NCBI GenBank assembly: GCA_032173965.1
Contig: JAVUNC010000005.1
Span: 2,666,001-2,730,000 of the forward strand
Source of the DNA: Sitta carolinensis
Lineage: Eukaryota > Chordata > Aves > Passeriformes > Sittidae
DNA length: 64,000 bases
Reading direction: 5' to 3'
Part shown: positions 1 through 12,230 of the stretch, piece after piece
Numbering within the stretch: the stretch's first letter is position 1
Layout of the letters: every line of letters begins with the position of its first letter
Notes under the pieces: model-generated
Told to the model about the DNA's origin: nothing
Databases searched by the model: none
Seen by the model: the letters and a program-made list of their open reading frames with translations, nothing else
Translations under genes and position numbers: made by a program

Positions 1-394
1 TGGGACTTGGAAGTTGCTTCTTAAGAAGTGCAGATGTCTGGAATAGCTCGTGGAGGAGAACTGGCTGAGATCAGCCCGACGTCATTAGGAGGGGTAACCA
101 AGAAGGGCAAAGTGCAACAACTTCCTGGTGTCAGCTTCCTAGGTCTGACAAGAGCACATTAAACATGGGAAGTGGCAAAACCCATTCTTGAAACCACTGA
201 AAATTCAAGAAAGTGCTAGAGGTAAAAGGGTCAGAGTGGCGCAGAGGACATCCTGGCAGACAGGCTCCAGCTTCACTTCCTCTTGTCCTGGGAAAGTTCA
301 CTGATGACTCCTGCCTGCTGCTGAGAGGCTCTGGAGCCTGCCAGCACTTGCAGTGGGCAAGGGGAGATTGAGGGGGTATTATCTGGTTGAAAAT

Positions 395-470
395 GTCCCT
401 GCACACTCCAGGGCAGTTGGAGCAGATGGCCTTTAGTGGTGCTTTCTAACCCAAACCATTCTCTGATTCT
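395..470 (+). mobile_element. CR1 LINE 3'-end fragment
   Basis: Diverged CR1 tail: GTCCCTGC, then TTGGA, then AACCCAAACCATTCT, ending in a GATTCT repeat. Confidence 0.75.
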
Positions 471-826
471 CAAGGCTCTGCCATGGCCTTATCCCCTGCA
501 ATGGTCCTGCCTGTGGATGCTGAGCAAACAAGCAGGAATGTTGTTCCTCAGTGGTGAGACCCACACAGCTCTGCAGGAGGCTTGGAAAGAATGCACTGCC
601 CCTCTGCCCTGCCCAGGTGACAGACAACTTGCTGAGCACCTGTGGGAGCCTCCCTGGGTAGCAAATGCTCAAGCCAAACTTTTGGTCACAGTTCTGGATT
701 CACACAACAGAAAAAGTCTGGTCTCATGGCAGACCTCAGGACCATCTTTTATAACCACAGAGCTCAAGGAAGACTGTAAGGGCCCTTCCTGCACTCAGGG
801 AAGGACACTGCACCAGGGCAGTTATA

Positions 827-955
827 AAATCACAGAAATTCTGAGTTGGAAGGGACCAACAAGTATCATCAAAGCCCAACTCCTGGCCCTGCACAGGACA
901 CTCCTGAGAATCACACCGTGTGCCTGGGAGCATTGCCCAAACACTTCCTGATGTA
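827..955 (-). mobile_element. CR1 LINE fragment
   Basis: Reverse CR1 3' end: GAGTTGGAAGGGACC, then CCAACTCCTGGCCCTGCAC, then GAATCACACC. It belongs to a different CR1 subfamily from most others here. Confidence 0.8.
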
Positions 956-3900
956 TTTGACACCAGTTGTCTTAAGAATGTCCATGTATCAGCCATTCCC
1001 TACTTCTAGACCCTCTTCCAGGGCTTTCTCCATTGCAGCACTGGGAACAGGAGAAACCCTTCTGAGGGAGGGTGAAGTGCTGCTCCTACAGCACACAGAG
1101 CCCTACAACAGGAGGCTGTACAACACAGAGACCAGGCAGCTGTGTCCTTCACGAAATAACACAGTTCCTGCACACAAAATAACACTGTTCCCCAGCCCAG
1201 CCAGTCCTGCCAGGTGCTGAAAGCCTGGATTACTGCAAGAACTCAATTTCCTGCCCTCGGTGCCTGTGCTGAGCTGAGCTCCTCCCCACAGAGCCACCTG
1301 CTCTCTCTCTCTCTCCCGGGCATGGCAGGGATGGAGTTAAACCAACCTGCTCCTGCTCTGCTGCGACTGCTGTGAGAATGAATAGTCACTATCAGAGATG
1401 CTTTCAACTTTATAAACAATGAGTATAAAGCAGGCGGCATTTAAATTGATCTTTTGAAGGTACATCCTTTAACAGGCTCTTAAAATCCTTTAACCAGCTG
1501 GAAGCCCTCCAGAGCACTTTTCTGCAGAGATTTTCAGATTTTGTTTTCTTTGCATTTTGAAAGCGCTGGCATACATACAAATACACAATTTAACACCGTT
1601 TACTGAGGAGCAAAAATTCTTCTTCCCAGGGCTTCCAGGAAGATGGATGTCAGAATAATTAATGGTGTGGCTTTACCTGTATTTAGAGCAGTTCCTAACA
1701 AATGTCTCCACGGGAGAAGGCTCCAGATTAAGTGAACTAATCCTGTTGCACTCCCATTGCATTAGGCTGTCCCTGGCCAAGAAAAAGGCTGGACATGATG
1801 CAATTCCTGCAGCTGATTCTGGTCTCACCTTTTCATGCAGCTCAGCACAGTCTGGATGCTGATCCACACTTTGGATTTATTTTATTTCATGGGACAGTTG
1901 GTGGCCAAAAGCCTCTCAAGCCTTTTCCACCACATCCTTCAGCGTTGCAATCCCATCAGAGCATCCACACAGTAGGAAAGAGGGAAATGCAGTCCCCACT
2001 GTCACCAGGAACAGTTAACACTGGGTTACTCCTGGCTAGGAGGTGACCACAGGTATTCACCTGCACTGGAATTTGTGCCAGAACAATGCTTTAATTCTGT
2101 CCTCTGGTTTAAATACCTTTTTCCCCCCCTCTTGTGTAATATCAGCCTGTCTTCTGGAGATGGCAGCATTTCTTCCAGCTGCCCAATAATCCAGTCCAGT
2201 CCCTGCTCTCACCGTTTATTCCTCCTTCTAATCCTTGCCCTGTCAGCATTTCTAGCTGCCTGTTAAACTGCTCATTTGGGATGCTCAGTTTGGTGTGCCC
2301 ACCTGCTTGGTGCAAAGCATAGGAATATATTTATACACATAAATAAAATACATTTGCAGAGATAAAGGTGCAGACTTGGTTTCCACTTGAGCTCTGAGAT
2401 CCCAAGACCTTTATTCACACTCAGAGCAGACAGGGTCCATCACTCACTAATAAACTGAGGCACTATCAGCCCAGTCTTGCAAGAGGAAGTGGTTTTCCCT
2501 ATCAGTGTCCAGCAGAATCTTGGAGAGAGATTAATTTTCTCAAGGCTAGAGAAAGATTTATCTGAAGTTTTGTGGATTAAAAAAAAAAATTTAAAAAATC
2601 ACCAGACCAAAAACTAAAGAAAAGTTAGCCAAATCCATGAAACATAAATATTTTAGCAGCTGAAAAACAGAAAAAAAAATTATTTCAGGAAGTCATTAAA
2701 GTGCAGCTAGACTGCAGTTTTTTAGAGATCTCAGGCAAAGCTGAATGCATTTTGGGCTGATTTTCCTCAGGCTGGACAATGGGGAGGCAATGACAATTTG
2801 TCTATTGAATATGGCAATCATTTATCACCTAAAAAACTCCACTGTGAGCTGTCCTCCTCTTTTCCTGGCCAATGCCTTCCCTCTGTTCACACCACATGGG
2901 CTGACACCACCTAAAAGTGTCTTGCAAAAACTTCATATACTTGATGTTATAATTGCAGCTGCTCACACCTTCCTGGCACAACCCTGTAGAAATCCCAAAG
3001 CTCTGCTGAGATGCTGTTATTTCTGCTAAACCACGTTGAAATTTTGGCCAGGATTGAACAAGACCTTGCCAATTTTCCTGCCTGTTGGGTGCAAGAGGCA
3101 AAATCCTCAAAGCTTTCCTAAATGTTCTCATCAGCTGCATCAAATTTGGCCTAGAATCAGATTTTTATCAAGCTCAGAGCACTCAAAAAACTATGAGATG
3201 TTTCCAAGCCGATGTATCACTCCATGAAAAAGTAGGATGGAGGTAGGGCTGTTCAGGAGGTCTGTGGCACAAGCAGGAGGTGGAGCTGAAAATCCAAAGG
3301 GTGTGAAATGCCCAAGTGCCAACCCCAGGCTCCAATCCAGGGCAAAGGAACCAGCCCTGCCCCTCGACAGCCAGTCAGAGAGAGAAGAAAACTGAAATCA
3401 TGCTTGGAAAAAAAAAAAATTATTTCAGGAATGGAAGTAACCTCTGAGGAGATATTTTAATGAGAAATCTGAAAATACTCGTGGAAAACAGAGCCTAAGA
3501 ATTTTTAAATTAGGACCACACTCCCGTTTTACAACACTTTTCTCCTTCCTGCCAAAGTGTAAGAGATTTTTTAGTCAGTATTAAGCACACGAAGGCAAAA
3601 GAGAATGTGAAAAAGGCTCACCACCAGGAGAAAACATATAATACAACAATAAAGCAGAAAATAAACATTTCTGTAATATTCTCTTTTAAATTGCAGTAAC
3701 GATTACTTCTCCTTTGGGTTGAGATAGTCTTCTCTGTAGCTATTTTTTGCTACAAGTCAAAATGCCTCAAGATGTAATTTGCATTTAGGTAAAGGGTGTT
3801 AATAAAACTTGGTCAATGAAGTAAAGAAACAGAAATAAAAGTGACTTTCAAAAAGGGGAAGCCTATTTTTATGGCAGAATATCAGTGAAATGCAAAGAAG

Positions 3901-4662
3901 AATAAAACATAAGCTCTGGGATGCCAGTCACTGTCCTGGCATTACTGATTTTGGGATTTCACAGAATTATAAACATGTTTTTCCTTATCTTTAATATAAC
4001 AGCGTCCCTGTAAATCTAATACAGCAGAATAGCAGAATAGCTCTTTGAGCTCATTGTTAAAATGCATGCTATGTAATTATGTCAGCTGAATATCTGGATG
4101 CAAAGATGACTGCAGTAAAATAAAACAGCAAAACTCAAAAAAGAGATCGGACCAAAAACCCCAGACACTATGGGCTTGCATTTATTCTCATGCAATAAAA
4201 CGAGGAAAGTATTCTGAGTTTTGAAAGCACTGATCATTCAGGCTCCACTGGAAGAGAAAGAGGCATGAAGTGCCTGGTGTCATCTCAAACCTGTCTGAAG
4301 GGTTATCCAGCTCTATATAACTGAGCAGTCACTCATCACCTGGCTGGAGGTGAGGAAGAAACTCATCTCAGAGCTCAGAGAACTGTCAACAGATTAAAGG
4401 ACTTTTTTTCCCCCTCTGGAAACACGTGGACTATTGAGGTCCTTGTTTTGGCGTAGGAATAATCCTGGTTTAGCTGTCCTTTGCAGAGACACTCAGCACC
4501 TGGAGCAGCTCAGGTAAGCCAAAGCATGAGGGATTCAGAAAGGCATTGGCACATATGTTTCTCTTTGAAACTACTTATCTATTCAGTGAAGCATCAAGAA
4601 ACAAAAAAATATAATATTTTAAATATTAAAATCCATAGAGGGACTCTACACAGTGATGCTGT

Positions 4663-4738
4663 GGCTTCTGCCCATGGCAGGGGGGTTGGAAATAGTTGAT
4701 CTTTAAGCTCCCTTCCAACCCAAACCATTCCATGATCC
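4663..4738 (+). mobile_element. CR1 LINE 3'-end fragment
   Basis: CCCATGGCAGGGGGGTTGGA, then CTTCCAACCCAAACCATTCC, the typical CR1 tail. Confidence 0.85.
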
Positions 4739-5840
4739 TAAAATGATTGCCATAAAAGACATTCTGACAATTCTGTCCTTTGAGCCATGGAACACCATCC
4801 AAGGTGGTCACAGCTCCCTTGCTCTGGGTGATTTTCCCACACTGAGTGATCACTGCTGGCTTGCCAATGTCAGAGGAGAAAAAACAGGAGCTGAAAACCA
4901 TCCAGAGCCCAGAGCAGCTTTGGCCTGGGCATTGCCATTCCAGCTTCTCTCTCTGTGAAGCCAAGATGGGGAGATCACACAGCTTTAAAGTGGCAGTGAT
5001 GGCTGGGGATGAGATGGATGGAGACTCTTTCTCCATGACACAAGGGCAATTCTGGGCTGCTGCCCAGAAGTGTAGAAAAAAAATCATCATTTTTGAGCCT
5101 GGCACCCATGAATTTTTCAGGCACTCATTGCTTTTCCATCCTTCAGGATTTCCATGGCTGGAAGCACCCCCTTAAACAGACAATGAATCCCACCTGGATC
5201 CTGACAAGACTCCATTTAGTCTCTCCTCTTATTGCTGTGGTCTCATGAGGGGAGGGGACATTGCATGCCTGCACTGCCTGAAAGCAAAGCTGCAGACTGT
5301 CCCTGCTGCATCATCCTGAACCTGACCTACAGCTTCCAGACCAGGCTGGACCACAGACAGCATAGCTCAGCTGCTGGCCTCAGTCAGCATCCCTCCAGAG
5401 ATGTAGGCAGCATTCCCTGGAGTAAAAGCTCCCTCATAGAGCTGTGACTGTTGTCAATGTTTTATCTCTTCAATTAAATCTTGATCTTTGCTTTTGGAGT
5501 TGTGGCATTTCTGTTTTCCTCTGAAAGCCAGCCCCCCTCAAGTAGGGAGTTAATTCCTTTACTTGCCAGGCAAAGATCCATTCCCAGGACACATTATCCT
5601 CACGGGCAGTCCCAGAGGGGTTAAACCTGAATTCCTGGGCTCAGTGCCACATCACCTACAGCAGTTCCCAGACATTCCCTGCTATAAATTTAACCTGTCT
5701 TTAAAGAGGTGCCACATCCCACAGATGACTGGGATGACTGGGATGTACCACAGAGGTTGTATTTGTTTCTCCTGACCCTGCAGATGAACCTCCACTGAGC
5801 AAGTCCTAACTTACACTGAGCAGTGCCTTGTACCACTAAA

Positions 5841-5896
5841 TCCTGGGGCTGAGCAGGGACTGGGAGCATCCTGGGGCTGAACAGAGACTAGGAGAA
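5841..5896. repeat. 28-bp tandem duplication
   Basis: Two adjacent 28-bp copies starting TCCTGGGGCTGA, differing at a few positions, followed by an A run. Confidence 0.85.
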
Positions 5897-6644
5897 TCCT
5901 AAAAAAAAAAACCTGAACAAGCTGCCATGAACTGTGCTGCTCTGAATTTGAGCTAAGAGATACCAATCATGTCACGGGAAAGGTTTGAGTAGGTTGGACA
6001 GAGAAGACAAACTCTCAAACTTCCATTGTTTCTCTCTGTGTCTTGTGTGTGCTTTGGTGTTAAGGCTATTGGTTGTGGCTCTGGGAATCTAAGCAGTTGG
6101 TGGTTGTTGGCATGCAGGGCCATGAAAATTTGAGTATTATTTAAATGTCACTTCAGTTTTGGTTTGGAGTGAGATTTCAGGTGGTGCTCTGTGCTGACCC
6201 CCTGAACTGCTGAATCACTAGTGTCTGATGCCCCTTAACAGTAACTGGGGCAAAGAAGTGATTGACTGCATGTTTATCCTCCAAACCCAGGGTTTCTTGA
6301 GCTGGCTTTGATCCAGGCTAGCTGCAGCACAATGCTTCATGGTCCTAGAGGTTCAGATAACATCAGTGTGGGCACATCCCCACCCTGAGTGGGTGTGACC
6401 TTTGCACATCCTTGGCCCAGGGTACCAGGATGAGGATTTTAACAGTGGATTTTACCTTAATGTGTCTTGGATGCCATAATCCTCAAATACACCATCCCAT
6501 CCCCAGACTAATGTGGGGAAAGTAGATTAAATTTCTGGAGCCATTTCCCAAGTGCTTAATCTGAAGATCCCTTCCCTCAGCACCACTTCATGTCCCACAT
6601 GGACCCCAGCAGGCTGAAGCCCTTCACCAAGAATTTGTATTTCA

Positions 6645-6866
<222 letters not shown>

Positions 6867-8227
6867 CTAAAATGGAAACAGCTGCTCAGAAAGAGGGATT
6901 ATCTCCCCTCAGAACAGCCATGTGAGGGTGGGAGCTGAGATCCTAGGAATGCACTGGGGCACACCTTAAAAACCTTGATGCTTAAGGCCCCAGTCTGCAA
7001 TTAAAGACTTTGAGTTTGCTCCCCACACCCAGAATAGTTTTATCAAGTTGAGCTCTGGAGAAGGATGAGAAGTTCTTGGCAATTACAGGAGCAGGGTCCT
7101 ACATGCCTGGATGGACAGGACATGCCAGAGAGCCAAGCACCTCTAATCAGAAACCATCCTCATGCAAATGCTCCTGAGACACATTTCCTGTTTTCTGACT
7201 TCAAATAACAAAACACGGAATATTGCTTTGTCAGCATTTGAAATGCAAATAGATCTTCAGCAGGTGGAAAATTATGTCCACCAGTAGTTACACTGGTTTT
7301 CTATCAGATGTCTTTCTCTTATTCCTCCCAGTTTTCAAGTCTGAGCACACAGGCTGGGTCCCCTATGCTTCTGCAGGAGTTCTTCTCTGAAAAAGGGAAA
7401 ATACATCCCAGAGGAGTTATGAGCTCTGTCTATTTTTTGAGCTCTGTCTATTTTTATAGGCAGGGAAAATGAGACCTGGAGCAGCAGAGAAGGGTTTTCT
7501 AGAGACCACAGAGCAAAGAAGTCTCTCTGGAAGGCAGTGACAGTCCTGATTTTCACACGAACAGCCTGCTGACCCTGTTTCTACAGACTGAATAAATGTG
7601 TAAGATTCATCAAAGAGGTCTTTGAAGTTCTCTACCAGACACTATTTACTGAGTAAGCTCAGACATGTTTTAGCCCTGACAAAAGTTTTATTTACCCTTT
7701 TGGCTACTGCTGCATTTCACTTTGTAGCACCAGACAGAGAGTAGAGCCTAGAGCCTCCCTCTGTCTCTGCACTGAATGACCAGAAATGCTCACACTGCTG
7801 ATGCTGCAGACACCCTTTTTACCCTCATGTTTGTGCTGGGCACTGCTCTCCTGGGGAAACTGGGGAATGTGCTGCATTTGTGACCTGTGCTGTGACTTCC
7901 AAGGAGCAGGCAGGCAATGCCAGACCACATACAGAGGTGGTGGTGGGAGATACCCTCATGGATCTGCCCCTCAACCTCCCAGGACCAAGCAGAGCTGGAG
8001 AGACCCCTCGGGCACTGAGATCTGTCCCCTCTATGGGGAAGTGAATCCTGAGGGCACCAGGAGTGACACCAACACAGGAAACTTGTGGGTGAGTTTTTGT
8101 TGCAGAAAGGCATGAAATGGCCCATCCTCTCCACACTCACAATGTGCACTTCAGGGAGATGCAGGAGCTTGCAGGCTTGGAGAGTCCTTGTCAGCATGAG
8201 GGCTAAAAGAAGGTACAGAATGTGCTT

Positions 8228-8345
8228 CAATGGAGGCATTCAAGACTGGAATAGATGAACACCTGAGCAACCTCATCTCATTAGACCTGTTTTGAGGAAT
8301 GGTTTAGATGAGAAAACCTTCAGAGATCCTTTCCTTCCAATAAAA
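8228..8345 (+). mobile_element. CR1 LINE fragment, diverged
   Basis: GGAGGCATTCAAGACTGGA, then GAGCAACCTCATCT, matches the CR1 segment just upstream of the usual tail. Confidence 0.55.
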
Positions 8346-8480
8346 ATGTTTCTATTATACCTGTGTTCTTGATTTCAGGTTGGTCTGGGATGTGGGTTTG
8401 GGATATCCTGGTTTAGCTGTGAGATGCCTCAGCCCTGGTTCCCACGCAAGCTGTGCACATGACAAATGGACACAACACTT

Positions 8481-8563
8481 TCTAGTGGAAAATCTCCCTG
8501 TCCGTTGAGTTGGAACTAGGTAGTCTTTAAGGTCCTTTTCAACCCAAACCATTCTATGATTCT
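8481..8563 (+). mobile_element. CR1 LINE 3'-end fragment
   Basis: TCTAGTGGAA, then TTGGAACTAGGTAGTCTTTA, then CAACCCAAACCATTCTATGA. It may be the continuation of the piece at 8228, split by an insertion or divergence. Confidence 0.85.
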
Positions 8564-9329
8564 GTAACTTTCAAGTATGAAAGGCCAACACAGGAAATAT
8601 TTCTCCAGTTGAAGAACTGGCTGCAGCAATTGCTCCAGATCATTATCAGGCAAAAACCCAGCCCTTTGTCAAGGCACAGCTTCCCCTTTGGAAAGATGTG
8701 GGATATAAGCAATGTGATCCATACTTTTTCTCCTTACTGGATGTGAAAATACAATGGGGAGTCCCTCTGAAATTGCTTCTATTCAATGCTTTGTGCTGGC
8801 ATTGAGTATCATGAGTCCCTCCTGGGGGTTATCTGCAATGGGATATTGCAAGAACAATCCACAATCCACCAGGATAAATGAATCCACTGAAAACAGGTGG
8901 TTCTTGTTTCAAAAGCACAAATTCTTGGCTGTTGCAAAATCTTCTTAGGGCTCCAGCACAGATCAGAGCTGGGAAAGAGCAGTCACTGTTCCCAGCTGGG
9001 AGCTGCTGCTCTGGAGAGCAGAGGTGATCCACACTGAGCTTCTCAGCTCATGCTTCCACCTCCCTGTGAAGAGGGACAGCATAGAGACTGTTCCCACCAG
9101 CACTCTGGGGACCTCCAGGATCCAGAAGGGGAAGTTGAAGCCCTACCTGGGGCATTCCTGTTGTGTCATGGGCAGTCAGGAAAGAGCAGCTAATGGGAGA
9201 GAGAGAAGGACAAGGCGAGGAGAAGATGGAGTTCAGGATTCAGCCATGCCAGAGCAAGGGTTCTTTGAAGACCTGGAGATTTATCAGCCATTGTGTGGCA
9301 GCAGAACCAGGGCAGTGACCTGTCCTGGA

Positions 9330-9808
9330 CACACCTCAAATCCTGTATTCAATTTTGGGTCCATCACTGAGGTGCTGGAGTGTGTCCAGGGAAGGAAATG
9401 GAGCTGGGGAAGGGGCTGGAGCAGCTGAGGGAGCTGGGCAGGGGCTCAGCCTGGAGAAAAGGAGGCTCAGGGGGGACCTTATGGCTCTGCAGAGCTCCCT
9501 GACAGGAGAGGACAGCCGGGGGGGTCGGGCTCTGCTCCCAGGGAACAGGGACAGGAGAAGAGGAAACAACCTCAAGTTGTTCCAAGGGAGGTTGAGATGG
9601 GATATTAGAAAAAAATTATTTGCTGGAAGAGTGGTGAGGCATTGGAAGATGCTGCCCAAGGAAGTGGTGGAGTCGCCATCCCCGAAAGTGTTCAAAAACC
9701 ACGTGGATGTGGCACGTGGGGACCCAGTTTAGTGGTGGGCCTGGCAGTGCTGGGTTAGCAGTTGGATGCAATAACTTTAGAGGCCTTTTCCAACCTAAAT
9801 GATTCATG
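9330..9808 (+). mobile_element. CR1 LINE 3' region, about 480 bp
   Basis: Extended CR1 match: the TTCAATTTTGGGTCC start, GGAGCAGCTGAGGGAGCTGG, the GGAACAGGGACAGG segment, the GAGATGGGATATTAGAAA segment, then the CAACCTAAATGATTC tail. It is a 5'-truncated retroposed copy with no intact reverse transcriptase. Confidence 0.9.
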
Positions 9809-9902
9809 TTTTTTCCCAAGTGTCCCTTCAGAGCAGATGTTATTTAGTGCCACAAAAAAAACCCATGCAAACACACTGTGGTGTCCCAGTCCCAATGCTT
9901 AC

Positions 9903-10078
9903 CTTGCCAAAACTGCCCTTCCCCAGCATCTTGTGCAGGACAAAATCTTCAATGGTAAGTTTTAACTGCACTTGGTGCTCCTGCTGCTCCTGGGACTGTT
10001 CTCCCAAGTCTGACTCTATGAGAGACTCCTCCTTCACTGTGCCTTCCACTGGAGTCTCCCAGGAGATGCCTTGTGGCT
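9903..10078 (-). CDS. PRKCQ: PRKCQ exon 11: V3 hinge end and glycine-rich loop
   Basis: This 176-nt exon starts with the last two bases of a split glutamate codon (E342), then encodes residues 343-400, PQGISWETP to LGKGSFGK. The kinase domain begins near F387, and the ATP-binding loop GKGSFGKV (G394, G396, G399) is completed by V401 in the next exon. Residues 353-380 form an acidic, glutamine-rich linker containing EQSQEQQEHQVQ. As I recall the human protein, this hinge is about seven residues longer here, which moves the catalytic lysine from 409 to 416. The acceptor is GTGTGTTGCAG/AG and the donor is AAG/GTAAGC. Confidence 0.95.
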
Positions 10079-11102
10079 CTGCAACACACATCAAAGCACT
10101 CAAATAAACCCCTGGACAGGAGCAGAAAATCCCCAGAACACTCACAGGTACTCTGCTTAGAGGTTTAAAAGGGTATTTCAGACAAATGGAGTGTGGTGGC
10201 CATCACTAAGTTGATTGGCTCTGCTCCCACACTGCTTTCCCTCCAGAGGAAACTTTAATCCAGTGGAAACTGCATCTTCTTCGGTAGCTTTTTAAAAAAT
10301 TACAAACCACTCTACAAACTCCTTCATCTGTCTTTCTGTTTTGTGGCATCAAGTCCTTAATTTCTGGCCACCTCTCTCCTCCAGAGTCCTTCTTGCTGCT
10401 TGCCATTATGATGTGGTTCCATTTTTTTAAGGTCTTTTCAAAACCCTAGGCAAAGCTAGATAAAAGGTGGGATGGCATTTTCATACTGTTCCTGCTCTGG
10501 ATGTGGAGCATTCCAGATCAACCATTCCAGCTGGCCTGGAGTGGAACCACTCAGAGTTTTTTCAATACTCCACTAACCTGGATTTAATAAGAACTTGTAA
10601 CAGATTTTGTCCCTCCCTGGATTTATCCCATTGCTGTAACTGCTCTAAAACACTGAGCACTGCTCAGAAGACAAACAGACCCACATGTAAAATAGATGAA
10701 ACACCTGAGGCTTTACTGTTTCACATCAGGAATGCCAGTTCTACTTGTAAAACAGAACAAAAATAAACACAGATGGGGACATCATTTATTTCTCCTTGGG
10801 GTCCAAAGGGCACAGTCTCTCATTTACCCTCCTAAACCTCTGTTCTTATAGCATAGAGGGCTGTGACACCTTGATCAGCTCCTGGGTGAGTGGAGGTCTA
10901 TCAGTGGTCTTCAAAGCTACTGGAAATCAACCTCCATCCAAAAATATGCAATCAGAAAGAAAATCTGCCATGGTGATCAGAAGGACTCCAAATATCCTGT
11001 TTAGTGCTTGGTAATAAATTCCCCACTCCTGTCACCTCCCACTAACCATGTACCAACCACACAACAACGAAGCTCCTGCCCCGAATCACCAGGAGGAATT
11101 AC
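10079..11102 (-). other. PRKCQ intron 10
   Basis: About 1.0 kb with donor GTAATT and acceptor GTGTGTTGCAG. No repeat family or extra exon was recognised. Confidence 0.85.
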
Positions 11103-11226
11103 CTTTTTTTCCTGTGGTAGATGTTGGCAAGGCCTGAAGTGGTGTCACATCCTTCACAGGAACAGGGAAGCCGATTTCCAGAGGTCCATCCCTGGAGATC
11201 TGTTCACTGTCACGCTGGCAGCGAGC
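11103..11226 (-). CDS. PRKCQ: PRKCQ exon 10: V3 hinge, first part
   Basis: This 124-nt exon encodes residues 301-341 plus the first base of codon 342, from ARCQRDSEQ to PTSTTGKK. It is the start of the V3 hinge between C1B and the kinase, the region that in mammals targets PKC theta to the CD28 complex. [14 protein letters not shown] aligns with the human REGPVEIGLPCSIK segment. The following human PPCLPTP stretch corresponds to [12 protein letters not shown], which has no PxxP spacing. The acceptor is TCTGCCCCAG and the donor is G/GTAATT. The phase-1 end matches the phase-1 start of exon 11. Confidence 0.94.
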
Positions 11227-11380
11227 CTGGGGCAGAGAAAACAGCAAATTTTTGTGCCAAAAGTCTTCTGCCAAGCTTATGAGCAACACTGTGACTTCTC
11301 AAGTGTGACTCACAATAGCCAAGATCTAGAAGAAGTCTTTGCTTATGAGAACAGCACCAAAAAATGCTTAAACTATTTAC

Positions 11381-11490
11381 CTGCTGAGTGCTCTCTATCA
11401 TTGCCAGAGCTTCAGCCATTAGTTTCTGGTTCACTCCACAGAGATTTGCTACTTTCATCTGGCACTTGTGGTGGACGTTCATGCCACACG
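11381..11490 (-). CDS. PRKCQ: PRKCQ exon 9: second half of the C1B finger
   Basis: This 110-nt exon completes a split alanine codon (A264) and encodes residues 265-300, [10 protein letters not shown] to MIESTQQ. It carries the last zinc ligands of C1B: C265, H270, C273 and C281. The spacing is C-x4-H-x2-C-x7-C, as the phorbol-ester/DAG-binding C1 family requires. [17 protein letters not shown] is the conserved start of the theta hinge. The acceptor is CTTCCTTTCAG and the donor is CAG/GTAAAT. Only 154 bp of intron separates it from exon 10. Confidence 0.95.
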
Positions 11491-12100
11491 CTGAAAGGAA
11501 GAACATGAGGTGTCAGAACAATGGAGGCTGTAAAGGCTTGGGCAGGAGCAAGGGTTGCTGTTGGCTGGGGCAGAGATCAGACACGTAAAGAGTTCTTGAA
11601 ATGGCACCCAGGAAGTTTTCTGGTTCCCTATAACGAATATTTCCACATCCATCAACCTTTGCAGGGACAGGCTACCAAAACTACAATATGTTATCTCAGA
11701 GATAAGCTGTAATCACAGAAGAGGATCCTCCCATTGGTTTAGGATTATGAAGGCAGTGAAATGTCTTGGGTCTGACAGTGGAAATAGAGCTTGCAGGCTC
11801 ATACTGGGGGTAGTCTGGGAAGATCAACAGTGACATTGATGTTCTTTGTCTCTTTGGGAAGCAGCTCATCATCCTTTTGGATCAAATATCTCTCAGTACA
11901 TGGACGGCTGTCCTCACTCTTGAAGAATGATCCTCCTTGAAGGACAGTCCCGCAGACCACTCCTCCACCCTGCTGGGTGCCACCTCATACTGGTTTTGCA
12001 GAGAAGGGCGATAAACGCGGTTTGGATTTTCAGACTGCCACCCTCCAAAGACAACAGCCCCTCCCGTGCTCAGCTGGTGCCCCCTTCACCAGGGACTCAC
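11491..12100 (-). other. PRKCQ intron 8
   Basis: 610 bp with donor GTGAGT and acceptor CTTCCTTTCAG. Nothing else was recognised inside it. Confidence 0.85.
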
Positions 12101-12230
12101 CATCACACTTCAGCCCCTGCCGTGCCAGCCCCCAGAGGAGGGTGCCACAGTGCTCACAGAAGGTGGGGCTCTTGTAGTTGTAGACTTTGAAGCGGTGGGG
12201 CATGTCGATCTTGAACCTCTCCTTGTGGAA
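12101..12230 (-). CDS. PRKCQ: PRKCQ exon 8: first half of the C1B finger
   Basis: This 130-nt exon encodes residues 221-263 plus one base, [10 protein letters not shown] to GLKCD. C1B begins at H232, followed by C245, C248 and C262 with the family spacing H-x12-C-x2-C-x13-C. W253 in LLWGLARQG lies in the loop that helps set DAG affinity in novel PKCs. The segment is almost unchanged from mammals, so DAG-dependent membrane recruitment is probably retained (inference). The acceptor is TTGTCTTGCAG and the donor is G/GTGAGT. Confidence 0.96.

Larger units (their letters stand above)
6867..9902 (-). other. PRKCQ intron 11
   Basis: About 3.0 kb between exons 11 and 12. It contains CR1 fragments at 8228-8345, 8481-8563 and 9330-9808. 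The last is one of the longest CR1 copies here and ends about 95 bp before exon 11. It also holds a 19-bp direct duplication at about 7420-7457. I see no other conserved coding sequence. Confidence 0.85.

Noticed and set aside
436..951. 171-residue open frame on the plus strand
   Set aside because: It overlaps CR1 fragments at both ends, matches no known family, and lies in a PRKCQ intron.
7790..8239. 149-residue open frame on the minus strand, with a longer overlapping frame
   Set aside because: No domain, no splice context, and several overlapping frames on both strands. Looks like chance in moderately GC-rich intron DNA.
9336..9732. Overlapping open frames of 119-125 residues on both strands
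   Set aside because: They lie within a CR1 LINE 3' region. GC-rich CR1 sequence often gives long chance frames.
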